Assembly: GCA_031253875.1 (NCBI GenBank)
Contig: JAIRVN010000163.1
Span: 1-18,239, forward strand
DNA: 18,239 nucleotides
DNA from: Deltaproteobacteria bacterium
Lineage (GTDB): Bacteria; Desulfobacterota; Desulfovibrionia; Desulfovibrionales; Desulfovibrionaceae
Direction: 5' to 3'
This document shows positions 7,613 through 15,161 of the stretch, piece after piece (position 1 is the stretch's first letter; every line of letters starts with the position of its first letter). Position numbers and translations under genes: made by a program. The notes beneath the pieces are model-generated. The model was not told where the DNA came from. It did not search any database and saw only the letters and a list, made by a program, of their open reading frames with translations.

Positions 7613-8767
7613 TTATAAACCGCCGGAGACTGCTGTTACGACACTCTCATGGGGTTCCTGATCCTGGAAGCGTTGCGCGATAGCTTGGAATGCGCCTTGT
7701 AGCTGCAAAAACGCATCAACAACGTCCGGATCGAACTGTCCGCCCCGGCCCTGCCGGATCATCGCGGCAACCTCATCATGCGGCAGGGCGGGTTTGTACA
7801 CTCTGCGGCTGGTCAGCGCGTCATACACGTCGGCAAGGGACATAAGCCGCGCCGGCAGCGGAATGGCTTCTCCCGCGACACCCTGCGGATAGCCTTTGCC
7901 ATCCCAGCGTTCGTGGTGTCCGTAGGCGATCTCCCGCGCCAGACGCAAAAAGGAGTTGCCGCCCAGCTTGCGCTCCGCCGCAGCCAGGGCGTCGCGACCG
8001 CGGACGGTGTGGAGCTTCATTTCCGTAAATTCTTCATCCGTGAGGCGATCGGGCTTCAGCAAGATGGAATCGGGAATGCTCACCTTACCCACGTCATGCA
8101 GGGGAGCGGAAAGGTACAAAAGCTCTATGGTATTCTTATCAAGCTGCAGGGCATCTTTGGAATTCTCGGCCCTGTATTCGGCCAGTAAGCGCACAGAGTT
8201 CTGCGTGCGCTTGATGTGGCCTCCGGTCTCGGGATCGCGCCCTTCCGCGAGTGTCGCCCTGGCTTCAATGGTCACTTCCTTGGTCAGGGCCAGCTCTTGC
8301 GTGCGTTCACGCACCAATTCGTCAAGCCTGTCCCTGTGACGCTTGAGTTCAAGCTGGTTGGCCACCCGGTTCTTCACCAAAGAAGCCTTGAAAGGTTTGC
8401 CGATATAGTCCACAGCCCCCAAAGACAAGCCGCGGGCTTCATCCACCGCTTCGCTCTGGCCGGTGACAAACACTATCGGAATATTGTGGGTGCGCAGGTT
8501 CTCCTTCAAACGTCGGCACACCTCATATCCGTCCATACCCGGCATGATCACGTCCAACAGAATGATATCCGGCGGCGGCGCGCTCTCCGTTGCGATACGC
8601 AAGGCGCCTTCACCGTTGCGGGCGAACCTGATGATGTACTCGTCTTTCAGAGTTTCCACCAAAATGCGGATATTCTCCGGAGCATCGTCAACAATCAGCA
8701 CTCTGCTCTGCTGGCTGACAGGGGATGCGCTTTCATGCGCATCCTGCGGCTGCAGTATAGCAGTCAT
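7613..8767 (-). CDS. Response regulator REC-HD-GYP, predicted c-di-GMP phosphodiesterase (RpfG-like)
   Basis: 384 residues. Receiver domain at about 20-140 with acidic pair D27-D28, phospho-acceptor D72 in LLDVIMPGMDG, T102 and K124 of the KPF motif. A linker helix (140-165) leads to the HD-GYP domain at about 165-365 with H224-D225 (PLHDVGKVSIPD), HHERWDGKGYP (284-294) and the trailing LADVYDALTS. All expected metal ligands are visible, so c-di-GMP hydrolysis controlled by phosphorylation is expected. AAGGAG eight bases before the ATG supports the start. It sits 74 bases downstream of the PAS-REC-Hpt gene, a plausible phosphate donor or relay partner. No cognate histidine kinase is next to it. 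Confidence 0.95.
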   Translation of the reverse strand: MTAILQPQDAHESASPVSQQSRVLIVDDAPENIRILVETLKDEYIIRFARNGEGALRIATESAPPPDIILLDVIMPGMDGYEVCRRLKENLRTHNIPIVFVTGQSEAVDEARGLSLGAVDYIGKPFKASLVKNRVANQLELKRHRDRLDELVRERTQELALTKEVTIEARATLAEGRDPETGGHIKRTQNSVRLLAEYRAENSKDALQLDKNTIELLYLSAPLHDVGKVSIPDSILLKPDRLTDEEFTEMKLHTVRGRDALAAAERKLGGNSFLRLAREIAYGHHERWDGKGYPQGVAGEAIPLPARLMSLADVYDALTSRRVYKPALPHDEVAAMIRQGRGGQFDPDVVDAFLQLQGAFQAIAQRFQDQEPHESVVTAVSGGL

Positions 8768-8841
8768 CCTGCTTCTCCTTGTTCAACCATGCGTATAGCA
8801 CGATATTAATCTGATTACGGGTATTGCATCGTTGCATTACG

Positions 8842-10422
8842 CTAGATGGCGGCGAGCAGAAGCCCGCTTTTTTCCGCCACGGCCTCGCTGTCAAATTCTT
8901 CCAACGCCGCGGTTATTTCTCTGAAATGCGCGGAAACCACAGTGCCTTCCACGACGGGGGCCAACGCCAGAAGCTGGCATTGGGCGCCGTACCAGTCAGT
9001 CTGCATCAGGGTGGGCAAGGCGTCGAGCACTGCGGCGATGTGTTGCGTATCGGCAGCCGATACGGATTGCTGCCCCACACGCACATCGTCCTGCTTCGGC
9101 AGGCTGTCCAGGGAATCCAGAACTTCGCACAGCAACGACTCGTAACGCGCAAGCATGTCTGCCCGTGCTGCGTTCTTTTTTATGGCGCTCTCCAACTCTC
9201 CCGCGACCGCCGCCAACGCATGCGCGCCCAGGTTGGCAGCCACGCCCTTGGCGGTATGCGCCAGACGCAGTGCTTCTTCATGCGCGGAAGCGTCATATTC
9301 CATGCGTTGCACCGTATCTCGAAGCTCCGCGCCCGAACGGCTGTAATGCTTGGCAAATCTGTCCAACAAGCGCAGATACAGCTCCCGGTTGCCCGCCACA
9401 TTGGACAGGCCTGCCTGCACGTCCAAACCTTTCAAGTTACGCAGAATGTCCTGCTCCGGCGCTTTCTCGGGAGAGTCAGCTTGCGGAGAAAGCTGATCAT
9501 CTGTGGCCGCACTCCGGCTGTCAATCACGGGATCCGGCGCCGTTGCAGCCGGGCGCACGCTCCCGGGGAGCCAAGCATTCAGTGCTGCGTATAACAACTG
9601 CGGCTCAATGGGTTTGGTAAGATGTTCATTCATTCCCGCAGTCAGGCTTTTTTCTCGGTCACTGCTCATGGCATGCGCCGTCATGGCAAGAATGGGTATC
9701 GTATCCGCTCCCGCCTTTCCGCTTTCCCGAATGGCCCGCGTTGCGGTCACTCCATCCATCACGGGCATCTGGATATCCATAAGAATAAGATCGAAGTGCT
9801 GCTGCAGAAAGAGATCCACCGCTTCCTGTCCGTTGGAAGCCACTGCAGCCTCCACACCGACATTTTCCAGCAATTCTACGGCTATCTGCTGATTGATCTC
9901 ATTATCTTCCGCAAGGAGTATCTGTGCCTTGGACGTGGCGAATCGTGCGCCGTCTTCCTGGAGAGACGAGGGCATGCCTTTGATGTTCCGGTCGGCGCTT
10001 TGTCCGGGAGATTCCGGAGGAGAACACGGCGCCGGCGCGGGATGTCCGGAATCCGAAAGATGCAGGACGGCATAGTGTACGGTATCGTCGCCAAATCCCG
10101 TCATCCAGAGAAAACAAGCCTCTTCTCCGCCGTAGCCGGCCATGCGCGCAACCAGCCTGATCCGGCCTTCATTCCCGTCTGCGGCATCCCAGCACAAGGT
10201 GGCATTCCTGCCGCCCGGATCGGCATCTTCTCCCTCGGACAACGCAACGTCGGGCACAATACGCAAGCCCTCAACGCCTGCAGCAAGCTGCGTACGTTCC
10301 AAAAAGACCGTGTTGGCAAAACACAGCCGTCCATGCGCCACAACGGCAGCGCCGACAGGACATCCTTCCAGCACTGCATGCAGGTTGGCAAGATCAAGAT
10401 CCGGGACATGTTCGCAACGCAT
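8842..10422 (-). CDS. PAS-like/REC/Hpt phosphorelay protein lacking a kinase domain
   Basis: 526 residues. An N-terminal PAS-like segment (about 11-120) and a Pro/Ser-rich linker lead to a receiver domain at about 166-285 with E172-D173, phospho-acceptor D216 in LMDIQMPVMDG, T248 and K270. A second linker precedes an Hpt domain at about 345-440 with H389 in AHTAKGVAANLGA, and a C-terminal helical segment of the kind often following Hpt in BarA-like kinases. The layout equals the C-terminal half of a hybrid histidine kinase, but no H-box/ATPase domains lie between PAS and REC. The ATG at 10422 has no Shine-Dalgarno. No other good start is present before the PAS region. It probably passes phosphate to the downstream REC-HD-GYP protein; that is inference. 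Confidence 0.88.
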   Translation of the reverse strand: MRCEHVPDLDLANLHAVLEGCPVGAAVVAHGRLCFANTVFLERTQLAAGVEGLRIVPDVALSEGEDADPGGRNATLCWDAADGNEGRIRLVARMAGYGGEEACFLWMTGFGDDTVHYAVLHLSDSGHPAPAPCSPPESPGQSADRNIKGMPSSLQEDGARFATSKAQILLAEDNEINQQIAVELLENVGVEAAVASNGQEAVDLFLQQHFDLILMDIQMPVMDGVTATRAIRESGKAGADTIPILAMTAHAMSSDREKSLTAGMNEHLTKPIEPQLLYAALNAWLPGSVRPAATAPDPVIDSRSAATDDQLSPQADSPEKAPEQDILRNLKGLDVQAGLSNVAGNRELYLRLLDRFAKHYSRSGAELRDTVQRMEYDASAHEEALRLAHTAKGVAANLGAHALAAVAGELESAIKKNAARADMLARYESLLCEVLDSLDSLPKQDDVRVGQQSVSAADTQHIAAVLDALPTLMQTDWYGAQCQLLALAPVVEGTVVSAHFREITAALEEFDSEAVAEKSGLLLAAI

Positions 10423-10430
10423 ATCTGTAA

Positions 10431-10459
10431 CTAGTATCGTAATCCAGATGTTATAACAA
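10431..10459 (-). promoter_or_regulatory. Possible promoter with 10-base palindrome upstream of PAS-REC-Hpt gene
   Basis: Minus strand: TTGTTA (10459-10454), 17-base spacer, TACTAG (10436-10431). This would start RNA only a base or two before the ATG. A perfect palindrome TGTTATAACA (10449-10458) overlaps the -35 and could be an operator. Matches are partial, so this is a weak call. The 81-base gap otherwise shows no terminator for the upstream mla operon. Confidence 0.3.
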
Positions 10460-10503
10460 GCGAAAACACGACCTCTTCCCAGCCTCTTCCACGCTCCGCG
10501 CCG

Positions 10504-11142
10504 TTAACGCTCTTTTTTCTGCTTTCCGGCCCCGGCCCGGCCTTGCGCCGCAAGCCGCTCGTATGCGCCCCCCGAAGCGTGCGCCAATGCCCGGCCGAAA
10601 TCTGCCAGCAGACGGCTCAGGGCGCGTACCATGCTCTCGTGACTGTCTCCGGCATCCGTTTCCCCCGTGAACAGCCCTTGAGCGAGCAAGGCGCCTTCTC
10701 TGTCCGCAATCCGCCAACGCGCGCTGATTTCCGCGCTGCTGCCGGGAGCTCCGTCCAAGCGCAGGAGGGCGACATCCATTTGCAGCGCCGCATCCGCCGC
10801 ATCCCGCCAGGGCAGATTCAGACCTTTTTCCTGAAGGAGCGGACGCATACTCTCTTCCAGCAGGCGCGGCACAGCCTTGTTCAAGGGTTCAGCCCAGAGG
10901 TGGTATTCAGCCACCGTAATCTGCACGGCCCCGCCGGAACGCAGAACAAGCCCATCTCTATCCAGATACGACGGCAGGGAAAGCTGGCGCAGCACAACAG
11001 CCGGCCTGTCTCCCGGCACTGGGGCGACAAGCGGCTGTTCTTCTCCGAGCAGGTAATATCGGGGCTGCGGACTCCGTCCGCCGCAAGCCGCCAGACAGGC
11101 CAGCGCAAACAGCACTGCCGGGAATACATGGATTTTTTTCAT
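10504..11142 (-). CDS. PqiC/YmbA-like lipoprotein of MCE transport system (ABC-type transport auxiliary)
   Basis: 212 residues with signal peptide and lipobox L17-A-A-C20. The mature start PRYYLLG and the following VVLRQLSLPSYLDRDGLVLR and EYHLWAEPLN stretches are typical of the PqiC/DUF330 family of outer-membrane lipoproteins that work with MCE proteins in lipid transfer across the periplasm. The C-terminus is basic (KQKKER). Its ATG overlaps the MCE gene stop as ATGA; AAAGGAAA lies about ten bases upstream. Last gene of the four-gene operon. Confidence 0.85.
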   Translation of the reverse strand: MKKIHVFPAVLFALACLAACGGRSPQPRYYLLGEEQPLVAPVPGDRPAVVLRQLSLPSYLDRDGLVLRSGGAVQITVAEYHLWAEPLNKAVPRLLEESMRPLLQEKGLNLPWRDAADAALQMDVALLRLDGAPGSSAEISARWRIADREGALLAQGLFTGETDAGDSHESMVRALSRLLADFGRALAHASGGAYERLAAQGRAGAGKQKKER

Positions 11143-12116
11143 GGCTGCTGCTTTCCTTTCCCCCGCAGCAGGCTCTCCGGGCTGCGCTCCAGGGTTTTCG
11201 CCAAGCTGCGTACAGCTCTGGCGGCTTCGGTCAGTTCATGCACGGCGCTCTGCACATCCCGCAGCATCGCGGACTTGGGAGAGCTCAGACGGCTTGTGTT
11301 GAGAAAAAGTTTTTCCGCGCGATCCGCAGCCTTGCTGAAACTGTCCAGAGCAAGGCTCATGTCGCGGCCGAGCCTGGGCACTTCCTGGGCTGTCCTGTCC
11401 GCCGCCGTTTCAATCCGCTGCAGGGTCCTGCGGGCGCTTTCCACCAGAGCCGGCATGTTCTGTGCCACGGCGGAGAGTTCGTCCGCAGTCCGTTTAAGCC
11501 CGGCAAGAGTGTCTTTCAGTTCCTCGCTGCCCATCACGCTGGTGATGGCTTCCAACGCCTGAAAAAGGCTGCGCGCAATCTTGTCAATGTTGATTCTGGC
11601 AAGCGCCCGCGAAAATTCCTCCAACGGCGATGCCAGGGTGGGAATTTCAGTGGAGGGATCCGCCGAGTGATAGCGGAGGGGCGCTTCAGGAAAAAAATCC
11701 AGTTCAATGCGCGCCTGGCCTGTAAGCAAGCTGACAATCGCTATGCGCGCGCGCAATCCCCGTCCCACCATACTCTGTATCATCCTGTCGCGCGCTTCAT
11801 TCGTCATTCCGCCGGAGTCCCCGATGATGTTCTTGATATTGTCTCTAAAAATATCAATGCCTACAGGTATGATGATGGTGTCGTCCCTGTCGTGCGCCAC
11901 CAGGGAGATGCTCGTGACCCTGCCGAGCGGCACGCCCCTGAACACCACCGGCGCTCCCACGGCAAGTCCGGCGACCGACCCTTCAAAATAGAGCATGTAA
12001 TCTTCGTTGGCCTTGAAAAATGCATCGCCCGCCAGCAAACCCACGCCCGCCACAAGCAGGGCGAAGGCTATCGCTGCAAAGATGCCCACTTGCAACTGAA
12101 GGCGTTTATCAGGCAT
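11139..12116 (-). CDS. mlaD: MlaD-family MCE lipid-transport protein
   Basis: 325 residues. One N-terminal transmembrane helix (about 11-30), an MCE domain at about 38-145 with the hallmark VGAPVVFRGVPLGRV (53-67), and a long helical C-terminal region (about 165-315) likely to form the coiled extension seen in PqiB- or LetB-like proteins. It is expected to be inner-membrane anchored and to bind phospholipid between the permease and outer-membrane partners. Start: an ATG at 12122 touches the AGGAGG directly, whereas the ATG at 12116 has a 6-base spacer, so 12116 is chosen. It overlaps the ATPase gene by eight bases. Confidence 0.92.
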   Translation of the reverse strand: MPDKRLQLQVGIFAAIAFALLVAGVGLLAGDAFFKANEDYMLYFEGSVAGLAVGAPVVFRGVPLGRVTSISLVAHDRDDTIIIPVGIDIFRDNIKNIIGDSGGMTNEARDRMIQSMVGRGLRARIAIVSLLTGQARIELDFFPEAPLRYHSADPSTEIPTLASPLEEFSRALARINIDKIARSLFQALEAITSVMGSEELKDTLAGLKRTADELSAVAQNMPALVESARRTLQRIETAADRTAQEVPRLGRDMSLALDSFSKAADRAEKLFLNTSRLSSPKSAMLRDVQSAVHELTEAARAVRSLAKTLERSPESLLRGKGKQQP

Positions 12117-12891
12117 GCCCATCCTCCTGTCCGGCTGCGCCCCGGGTCAAAAAATTCTTTATATACGCTGAGTTCGTGTTGCGCAGAAGCTCTTTCGGGT
12201 CACCGCCGCCGTCGGAGCTTCGTGTTGTATTGTTCAAAAAGATGGAATTGTTGCCGATGGCGAAAATGCTCGCCAGTTCATGCGTCACCACAACAAAGGT
12301 CATATCCAGGCTCTGGCGCAACTGCAGGATCAGGGCATCCAGATTGCGCGCGCTGACAGGATCGAGACCGGCGGACGGCTCGTCAAAAAATACGATGTGC
12401 GGATCCAGGGCCAGTGCTCTGGCAAGTCCGGCCCGCTTGCGCATCCCTCCGCTTATTTCGGAAGGATAGTATGCTTCAAAGCCCGCAAGCCCCACCAGGG
12501 CAAGCTTCAGGCAGGCCTGCTCATAAATTTCCCCTTCGTTGAGCGTGGTGTACCGGGAGAGCGGCAAGGCGACATTCTCCGCCAGCGTCATGGACGTCCA
12601 CAAGGCGCCGCCCTGGAACAGCACGCCGATACTCCGCAGCAGACGTTGGCGTTCGTCTTCCGTACAGCGCCAGAAATCCGTTTCGCCATAGCGCACGGTA
12701 CCGGTCACGGGAGCCTTCAGCCCCATGATCACGCGCAACAGCGTGCTTTTTCCGCAGCCGCTGCCTCCCATGATGATAAAAATATCCCCCCGCCGCACCG
12801 TAAAATTCAGATCGCGCATGAGTACGAAATCGCCGTAGCCCAGGGTGAGATCCCTCACCTCAATGCAGGAAGGGGCCGCCGCTCCGTTCAT
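12109..12891 (-). CDS. mlaF: MlaF-family ABC transporter ATP-binding protein
   Basis: 260 residues. Powers phospholipid transport by the MlaE permease. Seen: Walker A GGSGCGKST (42-50), Q-loop Q93, signature ISGGMRKRAGLARAL (146-160), Walker B IVFFDEPSAGLDP (166-178) and switch H204. The start at 12891 forms ATGA with the permease stop and directly precedes the conserved IEVRDLTLGYG; a longer in-frame reading runs back into the permease gene and is not homologous. No strong ribosome binding site is visible, so coupling to the permease is likely. The C-terminus overlaps the MCE gene. Confidence 0.95.
   Translation of the reverse strand: MNGAAAPSCIEVRDLTLGYGDFVLMRDLNFTVRRGDIFIIMGGSGCGKSTLLRVIMGLKAPVTGTVRYGETDFWRCTEDERQRLLRSIGVLFQGGALWTSMTLAENVALPLSRYTTLNEGEIYEQACLKLALVGLAGFEAYYPSEISGGMRKRAGLARALALDPHIVFFDEPSAGLDPVSARNLDALILQLRQSLDMTFVVVTHELASIFAIGNNSIFLNNTTRSSDGGGDPKELLRNTNSAYIKNFLTRGAAGQEDGHA
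12123..12128 (-). promoter_or_regulatory. Ribosome binding site deciding the MCE gene start
   Basis: AGGAGG on the minus strand, inside the 3' end of the ATPase gene. Spacing is zero bases to the ATG at 12122 and six bases to the ATG at 12116, which favours the latter. Confidence 0.7.
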
Positions 12892-14018
12892 ATCTGTACC
12901 AGATTGCAAAATATGGTAATGATGGCTGTCGCCAGGATGATGCATACAATGGACGACACCACCGCCGATGTCGCCGCCTTGCCCACGGCCTCCGCGCTGC
13001 GCCCACAGCGCATGCCCTGGTAGCAGCCGCACAAGCTGACGATGACCCCGTAGCTTGTCGCATACACGAGCCCCACAAGAAGCTGCCGCAGCTCGACTGC
13101 GTTGATGGTCGCCTGGTAATAAGCATGCGCCGGGAGATCCAGCATGAAGACCCCCACGAGAAACCCGCCTGCAACTCCCATCAGATCCGCATAGAGCGTA
13201 AGCAGGGGCACCATGAGGGACAAGGCCAGCACTCTCGGCAACACCAGATAATCCATGGGGGAGATGCCGAAGGTGATCAGCGCGTCCACCTCCTCATCCA
13301 CCTGCATGGTGCCTATAATGGCCGCATAGGCCGCGCCGGTGCGCCCGGCCATGACCACTCCCACCAGCACCGGCCCCATCACGCGCAGCATGCCTATGCC
13401 TACAAGCCCCGCCACATATATCTGCGCTCCGAAACGCGTCAGTTGCACGGCGCCCATGAAGGCCAGAATCATCCCGAACAGCGTGCTGGTCAACATGATA
13501 ATCGGCAGCGCATGCAGACCGCATTCCAAAGCCGCACGCAACAGGTCTTCCAGGCGCATGTCGCTTTTGCCGCGCAGCAATCGCCAGAACGACAACACAA
13601 GCGCACCCTGGAAACGCAGAAGCTCCGCAAACCGGGGGGGAATGTCCAGAACAAGCCCGCCCAGCCGGACATACAACCCGTCCTCGCTCCGGCGTTCTTT
13701 CGTCCCTGAACCGGGAGGCACCGCGAAGGCCATGTCCACAAGGCGTTGCAGACCTTCAGGCAGCGCATCGCGGGAAATGGACAGCGCATGTGCTTTGGCC
13801 GCACGCTCAAGCCGCACGACAAACGCGAGCAGGCTGGTGTCCCAGTGCTTCAGATCCCCTGCCTCATACACAATCCTGGAAATACGTCCATCCGTAAACG
13901 CCGAAGGCAAGCCGCCGAGATCCGCGGGGATCCCGGCTCCCATCCGCCATACTCCTCCCAACCGGATGTGGAGGGTATCTTCATCGCGGAAATACGACAC
14001 AAGTGGGCAGGCTTCCAT
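12888..14018 (-). CDS. mlaE: STAS-MlaE fused phospholipid ABC permease
   Basis: 376 residues. An N-terminal STAS domain (about 10-105, with AGDLKHWDTSLLAF at 53-66), corresponding to a fused MlaB, and an MlaE permease at about 150-375 with several membrane helices and the conserved AGRTGAAYAAIIGTMQV (224-240). First gene of the operon permease-ATPase-MCE-lipoprotein. Separate mlaB and mlaC genes are absent here. The ATG at 14018 is the first start after an in-frame stop ten bases upstream, and has no Shine-Dalgarno. Confidence 0.94.
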   Translation of the reverse strand: MEACPLVSYFRDEDTLHIRLGGVWRMGAGIPADLGGLPSAFTDGRISRIVYEAGDLKHWDTSLLAFVVRLERAAKAHALSISRDALPEGLQRLVDMAFAVPPGSGTKERRSEDGLYVRLGGLVLDIPPRFAELLRFQGALVLSFWRLLRGKSDMRLEDLLRAALECGLHALPIIMLTSTLFGMILAFMGAVQLTRFGAQIYVAGLVGIGMLRVMGPVLVGVVMAGRTGAAYAAIIGTMQVDEEVDALITFGISPMDYLVLPRVLALSLMVPLLTLYADLMGVAGGFLVGVFMLDLPAHAYYQATINAVELRQLLVGLVYATSYGVIVSLCGCYQGMRCGRSAEAVGKAATSAVVSSIVCIILATAIITIFCNLVQI

Positions 14019-14026
14019 GTGGAAAA

Positions 14027-14055
14027 ACTATGCCCCATACGCGGGCCGGTGGCAA
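14027..14055 (-). promoter_or_regulatory. Putative promoter of the mla operon, near-leaderless
   Basis: Minus strand: TTGCCA (14055-14050, five of six), 17-base spacer, CATAGT (14032-14027, four of six). The -10 ends nine bases before the ATG, which implies a leader of only a few bases and agrees with the absence of a ribosome binding site. Confidence 0.45.
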
Positions 14056-14099
14056 GCGCAGTGCGGCACAACTTGCGGGCAGCGCTGGAGCGTGGTACG

Positions 14100-14127
14100 T
14101 TTGGAAACCTGCTTGAGACATTGTAAT
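14100..14127 (+). promoter_or_regulatory. Possible promoter of the BON lipoprotein gene
   Basis: TTTGGA (14100-14105), 16-base spacer, TGTAAT (14122-14127, five of six). It would start RNA about 17 bases before the ATG, with CCGGAGG inside the leader. The 132-base divergent gap thus seems to hold two back-to-back promoters. Confidence 0.35.
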
Positions 14128-14150
14128 CCTTGTGTTCCGGAGGCACACCC

Positions 14151-14747
14151 ATGCATCGTTCACTTTTTTTCCTTCTGGCGGGACTTTTGCTGGTCATCGG
14201 ACTTGCGGCCTGCGCCACTCCCTACGGAGTGTATGCCGACAAACGCCCGATCGAAGTGCTCAAGGATGACTCCATGGTGCGATCCAGGGCAGGCGATGCG
14301 CTCAGAGCCCAGGGCTTCACCGGTGTCAACGAACTTACCGTGCACGCCTATTTCGGCAAGGTTTTTTTGACGGGCGAAGTGCCGGAAAACCAGCGCGCCA
14401 AGGCCGTGCAAACAGCCCAAGGGGTACGGGGCGCCAGAAGCGTCACCCCGCACTGGTTTACGTCTCTGAAGGCCGATACCGAGGGTGACGCCGCGATCAA
14501 GCTGCGCCTGGAAAAGAATCTGGTCAGCTCTGACGGCGTGACGTCAAGCCGTATCGATTACGTGGTCAACAGCGGCCGCGTGGTGCTGCTCGGCGTGGTG
14601 GAAAGCGAAGCGGAGCGCGCTGTGGCCATTAAAGCCGCACGCGGAACCCACGGCGTGCGATCCGTCACCTCGTATTTATTCATGCGCGATACGGCCTCCG
14701 CCCCGTTACAAGCGCCCCAGACGGAGCAAAAACCCGCTTCCGTGTAA
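14151..14747 (+). CDS. BON-domain lipoprotein (DolP/YraP-like)
   Basis: 198 residues with signal peptide and lipobox L18-A-A-C21. Two BON domains at about 42-105 (YFGKVFLTGEV at 68-78) and 113-178 (GRVVLLGVVESEAERA at 142-157), then a Pro/Gln-rich tail. The two-BON lipoprotein layout equals DolP, an outer-membrane protein that binds anionic phospholipid and supports envelope integrity. The start at 14151 is preferred over an ATG 21 bases upstream because GGAGG lies eight bases before it and the signal peptide begins there. It is divergent from the mla-type operon, which fits a common envelope-lipid role. Confidence 0.88.
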   Translation: MHRSLFFLLAGLLLVIGLAACATPYGVYADKRPIEVLKDDSMVRSRAGDALRAQGFTGVNELTVHAYFGKVFLTGEVPENQRAKAVQTAQGVRGARSVTPHWFTSLKADTEGDAAIKLRLEKNLVSSDGVTSSRIDYVVNSGRVVLLGVVESEAERAVAIKAARGTHGVRSVTSYLFMRDTASAPLQAPQTEQKPASV

Positions 14748-14749
14748 TG

Positions 14750-14770
14750 CCGGCACGCACAAAGTGCCGG
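14750..14770. terminator. Hairpin between convergent genes, possible weak bidirectional terminator
   Basis: Perfect 7-bp inverted repeat CCGGCAC / GTGCCGG with a 7-base loop, placed exactly between the stop codons of the BON lipoprotein gene and the receiver gene. There is no long T-run on either side, so intrinsic termination would be weak. Confidence 0.45.
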
Positions 14771-15124
14771 TTAACGGATGCAGTCCAATAATTCATCCAT
14801 GCGCAACGGCTTTCTCAGCACGCGCTGCGCGCCTGCCTCATAGGCGGCGCGTTCTTCCTGATCGTCAATATGGCCGGTGAGCATGATGACCCGAATCAAA
14901 GGATGGCTCTTTTTCAGCGCGCGCAGAACTTCAAGCCCGTCCATGCCGGGCATGCGCAGATCAAGCACCACCAGCTCGGTGGGCAGTGCAACGGCAGCCA
15001 GAGCCTCGGCGCCGCTGTACACCGCCCGCACTTCAAAGCCGCGCATCTCCAGCCGGGCGGCCAGGGTGTCGGCAAAATGTTTTTCGTCATCCACAAGCAA
15101 AATCCGGAATCCAGCACCGGTCAT
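14771..15124 (-). CDS. CheY-like single-domain response regulator
   Basis: 117 residues, a receiver domain only. Acidic pair D12-D13 (LLVDDE), phospho-acceptor D55 (VVLDLRMPGMDG), T83, and K105 in the RKP motif are all present, so phosphorylation is expected. There is no output domain, so it probably acts through protein binding or as a phosphate shuttle. GAGGAG about seven bases upstream supports the ATG. It follows the GAF/DHp gene by 37 bases in the same direction; the two are probably one operon and partners. Confidence 0.93.
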   Translation of the reverse strand: MTGAGFRILLVDDEKHFADTLAARLEMRGFEVRAVYSGAEALAAVALPTELVVLDLRMPGMDGLEVLRALKKSHPLIRVIMLTGHIDDQEERAAYEAGAQRVLRKPLRMDELLDCIR

Positions 15125-15161
15125 GCAGCACTCCTCGTCTATCCAGCCGGAACATAGCGCT

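Noticed and set aside
8768..8841. Gap between REC-Hpt and REC-HD-GYP genes examined for a promoter or terminator
   Set aside because: Contains AT-rich words such as TTAATATCG and two ATGCAA repeats, but no convincing -35/-10 pair or hairpin.
11238..12356. Plus-strand open frame of 372 codons opposite the MCE and ATPase genes
   Set aside because: Crosses the junction of two confirmed genes; His/Arg-rich shadow composition.
13125..14126. Gln/His/Arg-rich plus-strand frames opposite the permease gene
   Set aside because: Low-complexity shadow of membrane-helix codons on the other strand.
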